Below are positions 27,794 to 36,558 of a stretch of 64,000 nucleotides of DNA, piece by piece. The translations under genes were made by a program, and so were the position numbers. The first letter of the stretch is position 1, and every line of letters begins with the position of its first letter. This DNA comes from Flavihumibacter soli (GTDB lineage Bacteria > Bacteroidota > Bacteroidia > Sphingobacteriales > Sphingobacteriaceae), in contig NZ_JAAFZB010000096.1 of assembly GCF_010692725.1 (NCBI RefSeq), positions 62,001 through 126,000 of the forward strand, read 5' to 3'. The notes beneath the pieces were generated by a model that made no database searches, was not told where the DNA came from, and worked only from the letters and a program-made list of their open reading frames with translations.

Positions 27794-27943
27794 TCAATAA
27801 TATAAACAATAAACGACGCTCAGAGATGTAAACCGAAAGAAAATAAAATTATGTATTTAACTGAAAATTAAATTGGAAAGCAAACTTTTAATATATATTA
27901 GTTTCAACATTTTGAATTAATTAAAAAATCAATCAATTAACCT

Positions 27944-29980
27944 ATGTTTAAACATCTACTTTTTTTTCTTTTAATCTCAGCGTCTACCCTAACCCTGAGA
28001 GCGCAGGTAGCCGAGAAAGCTCCTGCCGATCCGAACATTAAATACGGAAAGATCGAGTTATCCGAATTCCAGATCAAACCGCAGGGGAAAGATTCGGCCG
28101 CGTCTGCTATTAAGATCTTCGATAAAGGCGATCTGAAATTTGAAATTAACAACAAGACGAGTGACTTTCGGTATGTTTTCACCAGACATACCAGGATACT
28201 TATCCTGAAAAAAGACGCCTATGACCTGGCCGACATTGAGATTGGGCTTTATAAGCGCGATACAGAAAACGAGGAGATACTTTCTGGCTTTTCTGCAGCC
28301 ACCTATAATCTCGACAAGGGCGCCATATCGTCTGCAAAACTTACGAAAGAGGCTAAGTTCTTAGACAAGTTTGACAAAAATATCACTATCAAAAAGTTCA
28401 CTTTATCAAATATTCAGGAAGGTTCTATAATTGAATACAAGTACGAGATCCGTTCAGATTTCTTGTTTACTCTTCGTGACTGGGCTTTCCAGGGCTCAAT
28501 CCCGACGATGTATTCTGACTTTACGATCACGATCCCGGAGTATTTTAATTACAAAAAGAATATACACGGATATGTCCCGGTTTCCGTCGCAGCGAGCAAG
28601 ACGATCAGCCAAAATTTCACTGGTAACTTAACAGGGGAAGCGTATAGTAGTGACAGAAGTACGATAACTTGCCAGTCGACCGTTCAACGTTACACTGCCA
28701 GGGATGTACCTGCTTTAAAAGATGAAGCATTCATCACAACACTGGATGATTACAGATCTAAACTAGAGCTTGAAATACATTCCACTAAATTCCCAAATAG
28801 TCCTTATAGATCATATACCGATACCTGGGAGAAAATAGTCAGCGAACTTGATAATGATCAGAACTTCGGAAGCTTATTGAGAAGCAATTACGGAAAAACC
28901 CTGGCTTCTGACATCGTTGGAACCGAAACTGATCCATTAAAAAAGCTAAACAAAATCTTCACTTTTGTGAAGCAAAATATGAAGCATAATGGAGAGGATA
29001 ATAAATATTCGCAGCAGACCTCCCTTAGGCAAATTATCGATAAAAAGACCGGAAACGTAGCTGATATCAACCTTCTCCTCATCAATTTGCTTGATCATGC
29101 CGGATTAAATTCCTCACCCATACTTTTGAGTACCCGCTCGAATGGTGCCCATCCCGGCAATCCTCTGATCAGCAAGTTTAATTACGTGATTGCAGGGGTT
29201 ACAATTGATTCTAACAAATACTTCCTTGATGCTACCAATCCGATTAACGGGTTAAACATGCTCGAATTCGATTGCCTGAACCATAAGGGCCTGGCATTGG
29301 ACATGAAATTAAAAACCGCAGAATGGATACCGCTTGAGTTGAAAAATATTTCCCAAAATGCTTTAACCTATCGTCTTAAACTTTCGCCCGAAAATGTCTT
29401 TAAGGGGATGGTTTATGAGAGAAAGACGGAATTCAACGGATTATCTACCCGTCAGAAATACAAAGAGTCAGCCAATGAAGAGGAGTATTTAAAATCTTAC
29501 AAGGAGGATCGCAACGGCCTGAAGATCGAAAACTTTAAGATCAGTAACATTGACAGTTTATCGTCCCCGATTACTATGGAGTATACCGCGACCGTGGAGG
29601 ATATGGTTGAAGAGGCCGGCAACCTCGTTTATTTCACTCCCCTATTATATGAAAGAACAAAAGAAAATCCCTTTAAACTTGAAGAGCGGAATTTCCCTGT
29701 TGATTTTGGATTTGCTAACGAAGAAACTTACAGGATCATCATTGAACTCCCGGAATCAATGACAGTCGACAAGCTTCCGAAAAGCGAAATGATCAGGTTA
29801 GAAGATAACAGTGCTTTTTTTAGTTATGTAAGTGCAAGCGACGGAAAAAGTATCAGTATCGTAAGCAAGATCAACATTGGAAAATCCTATTACGATCCTG
29901 AGTCCTATTTCGAACTGAAAGAATTATTTAAGAAAATAGTTAGCAAACAGGCGGAACAAATAGTATTAAAAAAGATATAG
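27944..29980 (+). CDS. DUF3857 protein with degenerate transglutaminase-like domain
   Basis: A 678-residue exported protein. A signal peptide (FKHLLFFLLISASTLTLRAQ) is followed by a DUF3857 region (about residues 40-280, with EGSIIEYKYEIRS and FTLRDWAFQGSIPTMYSDF). A transglutaminase-like core spans about 290-460, and a C-terminal beta-rich DUF2569/DUF3858-like part follows. In active members the core holds GDCKD with the catalytic Cys. Here the matching stretch is GNVADINLLLINLL (residues 370 onward), and the His position reads KFNYVIAG, so both Cys and His seem to be lost while the Asp strand YFLDATNP remains. It is probably a non-catalytic member. The paralogue that follows 7 bp downstream keeps Cys and His. 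Confidence 0.85.
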   Translation: MFKHLLFFLLISASTLTLRAQVAEKAPADPNIKYGKIELSEFQIKPQGKDSAASAIKIFDKGDLKFEINNKTSDFRYVFTRHTRILILKKDAYDLADIEIGLYKRDTENEEILSGFSAATYNLDKGAISSAKLTKEAKFLDKFDKNITIKKFTLSNIQEGSIIEYKYEIRSDFLFTLRDWAFQGSIPTMYSDFTITIPEYFNYKKNIHGYVPVSVAASKTISQNFTGNLTGEAYSSDRSTITCQSTVQRYTARDVPALKDEAFITTLDDYRSKLELEIHSTKFPNSPYRSYTDTWEKIVSELDNDQNFGSLLRSNYGKTLASDIVGTETDPLKKLNKIFTFVKQNMKHNGEDNKYSQQTSLRQIIDKKTGNVADINLLLINLLDHAGLNSSPILLSTRSNGAHPGNPLISKFNYVIAGVTIDSNKYFLDATNPINGLNMLEFDCLNHKGLALDMKLKTAEWIPLELKNISQNALTYRLKLSPENVFKGMVYERKTEFNGLSTRQKYKESANEEEYLKSYKEDRNGLKIENFKISNIDSLSSPITMEYTATVEDMVEEAGNLVYFTPLLYERTKENPFKLEERNFPVDFGFANEETYRIIIELPESMTVDKLPKSEMIRLEDNSAFFSYVSASDGKSISIVSKINIGKSYYDPESYFELKELFKKIVSKQAEQIVLKKI

Positions 29981-29987
29981 GCTTCCT

Positions 29988-31889
29988 GTGAAAAAAATTA
30001 TAATAATATGCCTCGCCTTAGGGTTTGCCTTAAGCGCGGCCGCGCAAACCAATTATGACGTCAGCCGGATCAGTCCGGAACTGTTAAAGAATGCGAACGC
30101 AGTCATCCGGACAGACAACACTTACTTTGAAGTAAAGTCAGCCGGAAAAGCCGAATTAAGAACCCTGTATGCCGTTACGATTCTCAATAACAAGGCTGAT
30201 GAATTTGCCAGTTTTTATTCTACTTATGACAAGCTGGTTTCCATCTCTCAATTAAAAGTGACCGTTTACAATAGCAAAGGAGAAAAAGTAAAGAGTTTCA
30301 ACAAAGCGGATTTTAAAGACCGTAGTCTTATCTCGGATTACACGATCTATCAGGACGACCGAGTGAAAACACTGACGGTCTACGAGACTTCCTATCCTTA
30401 TACAGTTGAATATTCAGAAGTGAAAGATTACAACGGAATATTAACTTATCCTAGATGGTATACCTTGTCGTCGTTCAATGTTTCCCTGGAGAGCTCTAAA
30501 TACAGCATCTCGATTCCGGAAACATTATCATTGCGATATAAAGAAAGTCCCTTAACCAAAGTATCGGAAGAAAAGACTGACGGTAAGAAAACTTATAGCT
30601 GGCATGCGGAAAATATCAGCGCGTTTAAAACCGAACCAATGTCCACAGGCCTTAGAGAATTAGTTCCATGGGCGGTATTGTCTCCTAACGAATTTGAATA
30701 TGATAATTTCACAGGAAACTTGGGCACCTGGACTTCTCTGGGCGATTGGCTTAACCAGTTAAATAAGGACGGGGACATTTTAAATGAAGCGACTGCACAA
30801 AAGGTTAAATCCCTGACCCAGGGAGTTTCAGACCGGAAGAAAAAGATCGAGATTCTCTACAACTACCTACAGAATAGTACCCGGTATGTAAGCGTTCAGC
30901 TAGGGATCGGCGGCTTTAAGCCTATAGCGGCGGATAAGGTTGCTCAGATGAGTTATGGTGACTGTAAAGCGCTTTCCAATTACATGAAGGCCCTTCTGAA
31001 ACAGGTTGATATTCACTCCGAACTGGTAGTTCTAAAGAGCGAAGAAAGCGTTGATGGATCTCTTTATACGGACTTCTCCAGCATAGGGCAGGCAAATCAT
31101 ATGATCTTATGCGTACCGGCAGCTAAAGACACTGTATGGCTGGAATGCACCAGTCAAAGGATGCCGTTCGGCTATCTGGGGAGTTCAAACAGTAACCGGA
31201 CCGTATTACTGGTCACGAAAGACGGCGGAAAGTTAGTCCGAACCCCTTTTTACCCTGCAAGTGCCAATAAGCAGACCCGGGTAGGTAATGTAACGATCAA
31301 TGCATCAGGAGCCTCCACTGCTAATATTACTACCGAATATGAAAACGAACAGTTCGACGATATCTTCGGTCAGTTATTCCGGGAGCCTGTTGATCAGAAG
31401 AAATTTCTTTACGAATCCCTGAGTATTGCGAATCCTGAGATCCTCAGTTATGCTTACGAGCAACCAGATAAACAGAAACCAAAACTTGTTGAGCATGTCA
31501 GTTTAAAGGTAAATGATCTGACAGCAACCGGCGGTGATAAGTTATTCCTGACGCTCAACCTGATGAACACGCGAAGTTACGTTCCGGAGTTAAGTGAAAC
31601 CCGTTTAACAAACTTTGCCTTGCAGATGAGTTATTCTGATACCGACAGGATCAATTATGAACTGCCAAAAGACTATAAAGTTGAATTTTTACCTAAAGAC
31701 GTACAAATTAGCTCTGACTTTGGAGAGTTCAGTGTAAAAACAACCGTTGAAGGAAACAAGATCACGTATATCCGTACACAGAAAATGTACAGTAAGCGGT
31801 ATCCGCCTTCAAGATTCAAAGATCTTGTAGAATTTTACAAGAGTATTTACAAGGCAGATAAACAGAAGGCTGTCTTAAGTAAAATCTAA
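29988..31889 (+). CDS. DUF3857 protein with transglutaminase-like domain
   Basis: A 633-residue exported protein that begins with a signal peptide (KKIIIICLALGFALSAAAQ). A DUF3857 domain (about residues 45-235) is followed by a transglutaminase core. YGDCKALSNYMKALL carries Cys326 and QANHMILCVP carries His371. The third position reads VWLECTSQ, with Glu386 where Asp is usual. A C-terminal beta domain follows. Such proteins are probably periplasmic; their substrate is unknown. The start is 7 bp after the preceding paralogue's stop, so the two are one operon, and they share the terminator at 31892. Confidence 0.88.
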   Translation: MKKIIIICLALGFALSAAAQTNYDVSRISPELLKNANAVIRTDNTYFEVKSAGKAELRTLYAVTILNNKADEFASFYSTYDKLVSISQLKVTVYNSKGEKVKSFNKADFKDRSLISDYTIYQDDRVKTLTVYETSYPYTVEYSEVKDYNGILTYPRWYTLSSFNVSLESSKYSISIPETLSLRYKESPLTKVSEEKTDGKKTYSWHAENISAFKTEPMSTGLRELVPWAVLSPNEFEYDNFTGNLGTWTSLGDWLNQLNKDGDILNEATAQKVKSLTQGVSDRKKKIEILYNYLQNSTRYVSVQLGIGGFKPIAADKVAQMSYGDCKALSNYMKALLKQVDIHSELVVLKSEESVDGSLYTDFSSIGQANHMILCVPAAKDTVWLECTSQRMPFGYLGSSNSNRTVLLVTKDGGKLVRTPFYPASANKQTRVGNVTINASGASTANITTEYENEQFDDIFGQLFREPVDQKKFLYESLSIANPEILSYAYEQPDKQKPKLVEHVSLKVNDLTATGGDKLFLTLNLMNTRSYVPELSETRLTNFALQMSYSDTDRINYELPKDYKVEFLPKDVQISSDFGEFSVKTTVEGNKITYIRTQKMYSKRYPPSRFKDLVEFYKSIYKADKQKAVLSKI

Positions 31890-31891
31890 AT

Positions 31892-31923
31892 AAAAGGCTG
31901 GTATCCGGGGATACCAGCCTTTT
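31892..31923. terminator. bidirectional intrinsic terminator
   Basis: A perfect 15-bp stem, AAAAGGCTGGTATCC with GGATACCAGCCTTTT, and a 2-nt loop, with T runs on both sides. It ends the DUF3857 operon on the plus strand and the M16 peptidase operon on the minus strand; the latter's stop codon (31922-31924) overlaps the hairpin. Confidence 0.93.
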
Positions 31924-33196
31924 ATTTTTTGCCAATGATGACTTTTTGGAAATTCTCGAAATTTAGATATTTGTTCGCCAGGCCGATGATGTCATCGGGG
32001 GTTATATTTCTGACAACGCGAATATAAGTATCGTAATAATCGTAATCCAAGCCTGAGAAATAGATATTCTTGAATTTATCAGCATGCGACAGCGCATTTT
32101 CCAGGCTGCCGAGCATGGAGCCGAGCATGTAGTTTCTTACGAGGTCTAATTCGCCATCAGAAACTTTCTGATCTTTTAAGAGATTAACTTCTTTTTCAAT
32201 TTCTGACATCGCCTGGCTGCAGACATCAGCCCCGACCTCGGAGGCGATGAAAAAATATCCCGTATTCTTTAAGGACACCAATGCTGATCCTATCCCGTAG
32301 GTAAATCCCTTATCCTCCCGAATGTTTGCCATCAGGCGCGAACCAAAGTAGCCTCCTAAAATTGTGTTTAGTACCTGGAAGCCAGGGAAGTCGGTGTGGC
32401 CGCGATTTATTGCGATCTGCCCGATTCTTATTGCCGACTGAAGTGCATCTTTCTTCTCAACATAATGTTCGGCACCTTCTGCTTTTCCGAAAGTAAAAGA
32501 GTTAGGAGTTGCCACTCCTGCATTGTTCCAATCGATTCCAAAAATATTGTTTAGTTCCTGCAGAGTCTCATTCTTAACTTTTCCCGCGATAATCAGTGTG
32601 CAGTTTTGAGGCTGGTAGGCTTTTCTGAAGTATTCTGCTACCTGGCTGCGATTAAGGTGATCGTAAGCAGCGGCGTCTATATCGTAGCCGTACAACGTAT
32701 TCCCGAACAATGCTTCGTTAAATACCTTACGACCCACAAAGTCGTTCTTTTCCATGTTCACACTCAGCTTCTGCTTTTGGTTAAGGATAAATGTCTCTAT
32801 TTCACGCTGGGGAAAAATAGAGTCTGTAAGAATCGCTTTAACAATCGGCAGGGTGCTTTTAAGGTGCTTATTCAGCGTATACAGGGTTACTGTAACCTGA
32901 TCGAAGTTGTATTCCGTCTGCAAAAACGCACCATAGTAATCAACCTTATCTGCAATTTGAGCGGCAGAATACTGGCTCGTTCCGTCATTAAGCAAAGTGT
33001 TTGTAGCAAAAGCCTGAAGCGGCTTCGTCATATCCCACTCCACATTTGAAAATATGAACTCTATTCTCACAAGATCCTGGTCACCTCCGTCAATTACAAA
33101 ACATTGCAAGCCATTATCGAGCTTGTAAGGCATTGCATGCAGAAGGTCAATATTTTCGACCTGTCCGAAAGCCGGGGCTAAAGTTCTGTCAATCAT
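31922..33196 (-). CDS. M16 family peptidase homologue lacking the zinc motif
   Basis: A 424-residue member of the insulinase/pitrilysin family. The beginning (PYKLDNGLQCFVIDGGDQDLVRIEFIF) aligns with the M16 start, but where active members have HxxEH this one reads AFATNTLLNDGTSQY, so the zinc ligands are missing. The C-terminal half keeps GYFGSRLMANIREDKGFTYGI, the substrate-binding signature of the non-catalytic partner. It is expected to form a heterodimer with the catalytic subunit encoded immediately upstream (2-bp gap), as in mitochondrial-processing-peptidase-like pairs. No signal peptide is seen. Confidence 0.9.
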   Translation of the reverse strand: MIDRTLAPAFGQVENIDLLHAMPYKLDNGLQCFVIDGGDQDLVRIEFIFSNVEWDMTKPLQAFATNTLLNDGTSQYSAAQIADKVDYYGAFLQTEYNFDQVTVTLYTLNKHLKSTLPIVKAILTDSIFPQREIETFILNQKQKLSVNMEKNDFVGRKVFNEALFGNTLYGYDIDAAAYDHLNRSQVAEYFRKAYQPQNCTLIIAGKVKNETLQELNNIFGIDWNNAGVATPNSFTFGKAEGAEHYVEKKDALQSAIRIGQIAINRGHTDFPGFQVLNTILGGYFGSRLMANIREDKGFTYGIGSALVSLKNTGYFFIASEVGADVCSQAMSEIEKEVNLLKDQKVSDGELDLVRNYMLGSMLGSLENALSHADKFKNIYFSGLDYDYYDTYIRVVRNITPDDIIGLANKYLNFENFQKVIIGKK

Positions 33197-33198
33197 AC

Positions 33199-34434
33199 TT
33201 AATTAGCTAAATAATATAGGGTCGATGAATTTTCCGGCCGGAATATTTGCTGCGCTTGTTGCCGGATCTGTTCAGCGGTAACATTCAAATACTTCTGTGT
33301 TTCTGAGTTAAGGCGATCTGCGTCGCCCAGCAATTCAAAAAAGGCGAGGTTCATTGCCTTATCCAGTAAACTCATTTCGGAGAACACCATGGTAGATTCA
33401 ATTTTATTCTTAACCTTGGTCAGCTCATCAGGAGTAACTTGCTCTAGTTTTAGCTGTTCCAGTTCATGCCAGATAGCTTCCTCTGCAATTTGCATGGAAA
33501 TTCCCGGCAGCGGCTTCCCTTCGACTACAAAGAGACCTGCATCCAAACTGCCCGTCAGATACGCATTAATCTCGCTGAATAATTTTTGTTCCTTAAGAAG
33601 CTTTCGGAACAGCCTTGAGGAATTACCCCTGGAAAGGATATCCGATATGAGGTCAACGGTGAAATAATTCTCATCATTCCTTGATGGCATATGAAAAACC
33701 TTATATATAGCATTCAGAGGGACATCTGCCTGTACAGTAAGAGTCCGTTCTTCCGTCTGCGCGGGTTCCTCTTCCAGGTTTCTTACAGGTTTCTCAAGAC
33801 CGGGAATATCCCCGAACCACTTTTCCGCTAACAACTTAACCTGCTCCGTCTTAACAGAACCTCCTACAACGAGTATAGCATTTGAGGGATTATAGTGCTT
33901 TTTGAAGAAATCCCTAACGTCGTTAATAGTGGCATTTTCAATATGTTCTAAAACCTTTCCGATAGTGGCCCATTGATAGGGGTGCTTTTTATAAGCCATA
34001 GGCCTAAGCTTTAGCCAAACATCACCATAGGGCTGATTAAGGTAGCGCTGTTTAAATTCTTCGCACACCACGTTACGTTGTACCTCAAGGCTCTTTTCGG
34101 AAAATGCGAGGCTCAGCATTCGATCACTTTCCAGCCAAAATGCTGTTTCCAGATTCACAGCAGGCAAAGTGATGTAATAGTTCGTAATGTCATTGCTGGT
34201 AAAAGCGTTATTTTCGCCTCCCACCCTTTGCAAGGGCTCATCATATGTAGGAATATTCACTGAGCCTCCAAACATGAGATGCTCAAACAAATGTGCGAAG
34301 CCTGTTTTTTCGGGATCCTCATCCCGGGCACCCACATCGTAAAGAATATTTACAACGGCCATTGGAGTTGTAGGGTCTTCGTGGACCAATACCTTCAGGC
34401 CGTTATCGAGTGTAAAACGATCAAATAAAACCAT
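33199..34434 (-). CDS. M16 family zinc metallopeptidase, catalytic subunit
   Basis: A 411-residue insulinase-type peptidase. The inverted zinc motif HLFEH is at His48-His52 (FAHLFEHLMFGGS), and the distal ligand Glu lies in the VVCEEFKQRY segment. It also has GGENNAFTSNDITNYY after the motif. The C-terminal half retains GNSSRLFRKLLKEQKLFSEI. It hydrolyses peptides in the cytosol or envelope; the specificity is unknown. It is followed after 2 bp by the non-catalytic homologue, so the two are co-translated. Confidence 0.92.
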   Translation of the reverse strand: MVLFDRFTLDNGLKVLVHEDPTTPMAVVNILYDVGARDEDPEKTGFAHLFEHLMFGGSVNIPTYDEPLQRVGGENNAFTSNDITNYYITLPAVNLETAFWLESDRMLSLAFSEKSLEVQRNVVCEEFKQRYLNQPYGDVWLKLRPMAYKKHPYQWATIGKVLEHIENATINDVRDFFKKHYNPSNAILVVGGSVKTEQVKLLAEKWFGDIPGLEKPVRNLEEEPAQTEERTLTVQADVPLNAIYKVFHMPSRNDENYFTVDLISDILSRGNSSRLFRKLLKEQKLFSEINAYLTGSLDAGLFVVEGKPLPGISMQIAEEAIWHELEQLKLEQVTPDELTKVKNKIESTMVFSEMSLLDKAMNLAFFELLGDADRLNSETQKYLNVTAEQIRQQAQQIFRPENSSTLYYLAN

Positions 34435-34559
34435 AGAGTAATTTATCGCTTAGTTTACAAAACGTCGAATTTATAAAAATTAAGCGGTTAAGAGGAGTAA
34501 AATCCATTATCATTTCCTTGTAACAACAATCCTGACCGTATTATCTTCAGGCAAGTCAC

Positions 34560-34567
34560 TATCTTTG
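34560..34567 (+). promoter_or_regulatory. -7 box for mqnC, probable leaderless start
   Basis: TATCTTTG, a perfect TAnnTTTG match, ends five bases before the mqnC ATG at 34573, so transcription would begin at or next to the start codon. A -33 element is not clear. Confidence 0.45.
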
Positions 34568-34572
34568 CGCTG

Positions 34573-35697
34573 ATGATTACTTCAGATCTACTTCAACGGG
34601 CCCTGAACTTTGAGTTTCTTACTCAGGATGAAGGATTACATTTATATAAGACCGCCAGCACTGCCGAATTAATGTATGTTGGCAATGAACTTCGAAAAAA
34701 ACAGGTCCCCCATGGTAAAGTTACCTGGATTATTGATCGCAATGTCAATACAACCAATGTATGCATTGCAAACTGTAAGTTTTGTAATTTCTTTCGCCGA
34801 CCGGGCCATGCAGAAAGCTATATAACTGATATTGAAACATATAAACAGAAGATCGAAGAGACCTTCCGTTATGGTGGTGACCAGCTTTTATTACAAGGTG
34901 GACATCATCCCGAGCTTGGTTTACAGTTTTATGTCGACCTGTTTAAACAATTGAAAGAACTTTATCCCACTTTAAAACTGCACTCTTTGGGCCCGCCGGA
35001 AATCGCGCACATTGCGAAACTCGAAGGACTGAGTCACACAGAAGTTTTAATAGCCCTGATTGAAGCTGGCCTGGATTCACTACCAGGCGCGGGCGCGGAG
35101 ATTCTGAATGACCGTGTACGTCGCCTCATTTCAAAAGGTAAATGTGGCGGACAGGAATGGTTGGATGTTATGAGGGCTGCTCATCAGCTTAACCTGACCA
35201 CCTCGGCTACCATGATGTTTGGGCATGTAGAAACTCTTGAAGAACGCTTTGAACACCTGGTCCGGTTAAGAGAAGTGCAATCGGAAAAACCGGAACACGC
35301 TAAAGGGTTTTTAGCTTTTATACCATGGCCTTTTCAGGATGACGGAACCTTATTGAAAAAAGTAAGGGGTATTACAAACCAGGTAACCGGCGACGAGTAT
35401 ATTCGCATGATCGCCCTAAGCCGTATCATGCTGCCAAATGTAAAAAATATCCAGGCTTCCTGGCTGACTGTCGGAAAGCATGTAGCTCAAATCTGTTTGC
35501 AGGCCGGAGCCAATGATTTTGGATCAATAATGATAGAGGAGAACGTGGTATCGGCCGCAGGGGCGCCTCACCGGTTCACTTCCCGGGGCATTCAGGATGC
35601 TATCAGGGAGGCAGGATTCGAACCTCAATTGCGGACACAGCAATATGAATTCAGAGATCTACCGCAACACATAGAAGAGCAGGTGATTGCTTATTAA
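34573..35697 (+). CDS. mqnC: cyclic dehypoxanthinylfutalosine synthase
   Basis: A 374-residue radical SAM enzyme of the futalosine route to menaquinone. It cyclises dehypoxanthine futalosine. The 4Fe-4S ligands are Cys64, Cys68 and Cys71 in NVCIANCKFCNF. Other matching segments are LLQGGHHPELGLQFY, LHSLGPPEIAHIA, LPGAGAEILNDRVR and FGHVETLEERFEHL, and the C-terminus holds GANDFGSIMIEENVVSAAG. No other mqn genes are in the window, so the pathway must be scattered. Confidence 0.95.
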   Translation: MITSDLLQRALNFEFLTQDEGLHLYKTASTAELMYVGNELRKKQVPHGKVTWIIDRNVNTTNVCIANCKFCNFFRRPGHAESYITDIETYKQKIEETFRYGGDQLLLQGGHHPELGLQFYVDLFKQLKELYPTLKLHSLGPPEIAHIAKLEGLSHTEVLIALIEAGLDSLPGAGAEILNDRVRRLISKGKCGGQEWLDVMRAAHQLNLTTSATMMFGHVETLEERFEHLVRLREVQSEKPEHAKGFLAFIPWPFQDDGTLLKKVRGITNQVTGDEYIRMIALSRIMLPNVKNIQASWLTVGKHVAQICLQAGANDFGSIMIEENVVSAAGAPHRFTSRGIQDAIREAGFEPQLRTQQYEFRDLPQHIEEQVIAY

Positions 35698-35765
35698 ATT
35701 ATTAAACCAGATTCGATAGAATTTTATTTTAATCGTCAACAATTGTTACTTTTAGTACAAATTAT

Positions 35766-36548
35766 ATGATACTAAACGCAATAATTGTTGACGATGAAGA
35801 ATATAGCCGCAAGTCGTTATACTATCTGGTAGAGGCCAACTGCCCTAAAATTCGGATTACAGGTATGGCAGAATCGGTTGCGGGCGCCCGGGAACTGCTT
35901 AAGAATCACTACGTTGATATTGTTTTTTTAGACATAGCAATGCCTAAAGAAAACGGTTTCGAGCTGCTGCCTGACCTGGAAAAAAATGAGACTTCAGTTA
36001 TTTTTACCACTGCTTTTGACCAGTATGCATTAAAGGCTATTAAAGCAAGCGCTATAGATTACCTGCTAAAACCGGTTAATATAGATGAGTTACAGGAATC
36101 AATCTGCAAAGTTTTCGAATGGAAGACTTTAAAACGAAATCAAAATATTGATAATCGCACTTATACAGCTTCTCTCAAGGGATTATCAGAAAACATAAAC
36201 AGTAAAGAGAACATCCGTAAAATATCGTTGCCGGATGCTCAGGGATTCAAGGTTAAAGATATAACCGACATCGTTTATATTGAAGCAGATAATAATTATA
36301 CCCGGTTTTATTTCAAAGACTCTGAAAAAATGATGGTTGCAAAGGCTATGAAAGATTATGAAGATGTCTTAAATCCCGAGCATTTTGTTCGTATTCACAA
36401 ATCCACAATCATCAACCTTCGGTATCTTAAAGACTATTCAAATAAAAGCGGATCAATAGTCACTATGCATGATCAGACTGAACTTACCATCTCCAGGCGG
36501 CGGTCTGCTGAATTTCTGGAACGCGTAAAAGCATATTTGCATAAATAA
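35766..36548 (+). CDS. LytTR-type response regulator
   Basis: A 260-residue regulator with a receiver domain (residues 3-120, acidic pair Asp9/Asp10, phospho-acceptor Asp56 in VFLDIAMP, conserved Lys in LLKPVN) and a C-terminal LytTR DNA-binding domain (about 160-258, DIVYIEADNNYTRFYF and FVRIHKSTIINLRYL). It is the partner of the sensor kinase that follows 10 bp downstream. LytTR proteins bind paired 9-bp direct repeats about 21-22 bp apart. A -7-like box TACTTTTA sits at 35747-35754. Confidence 0.93.
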   Translation: MILNAIIVDDEEYSRKSLYYLVEANCPKIRITGMAESVAGARELLKNHYVDIVFLDIAMPKENGFELLPDLEKNETSVIFTTAFDQYALKAIKASAIDYLLKPVNIDELQESICKVFEWKTLKRNQNIDNRTYTASLKGLSENINSKENIRKISLPDAQGFKVKDITDIVYIEADNNYTRFYFKDSEKMMVAKAMKDYEDVLNPEHFVRIHKSTIINLRYLKDYSNKSGSIVTMHDQTELTISRRRSAEFLERVKAYLHK

Positions 36549-36558
36549 TATCCGGTAC

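Noticed and set aside
34573-35697. mqnC considered as MqnE or a cofactor F420-synthase (CofH) gene.
   Set aside because: The GPPEIAHIA and GAGAEILNDRVR segments and the total length fit MqnC best, although CofH is related; no F420 genes are nearby.
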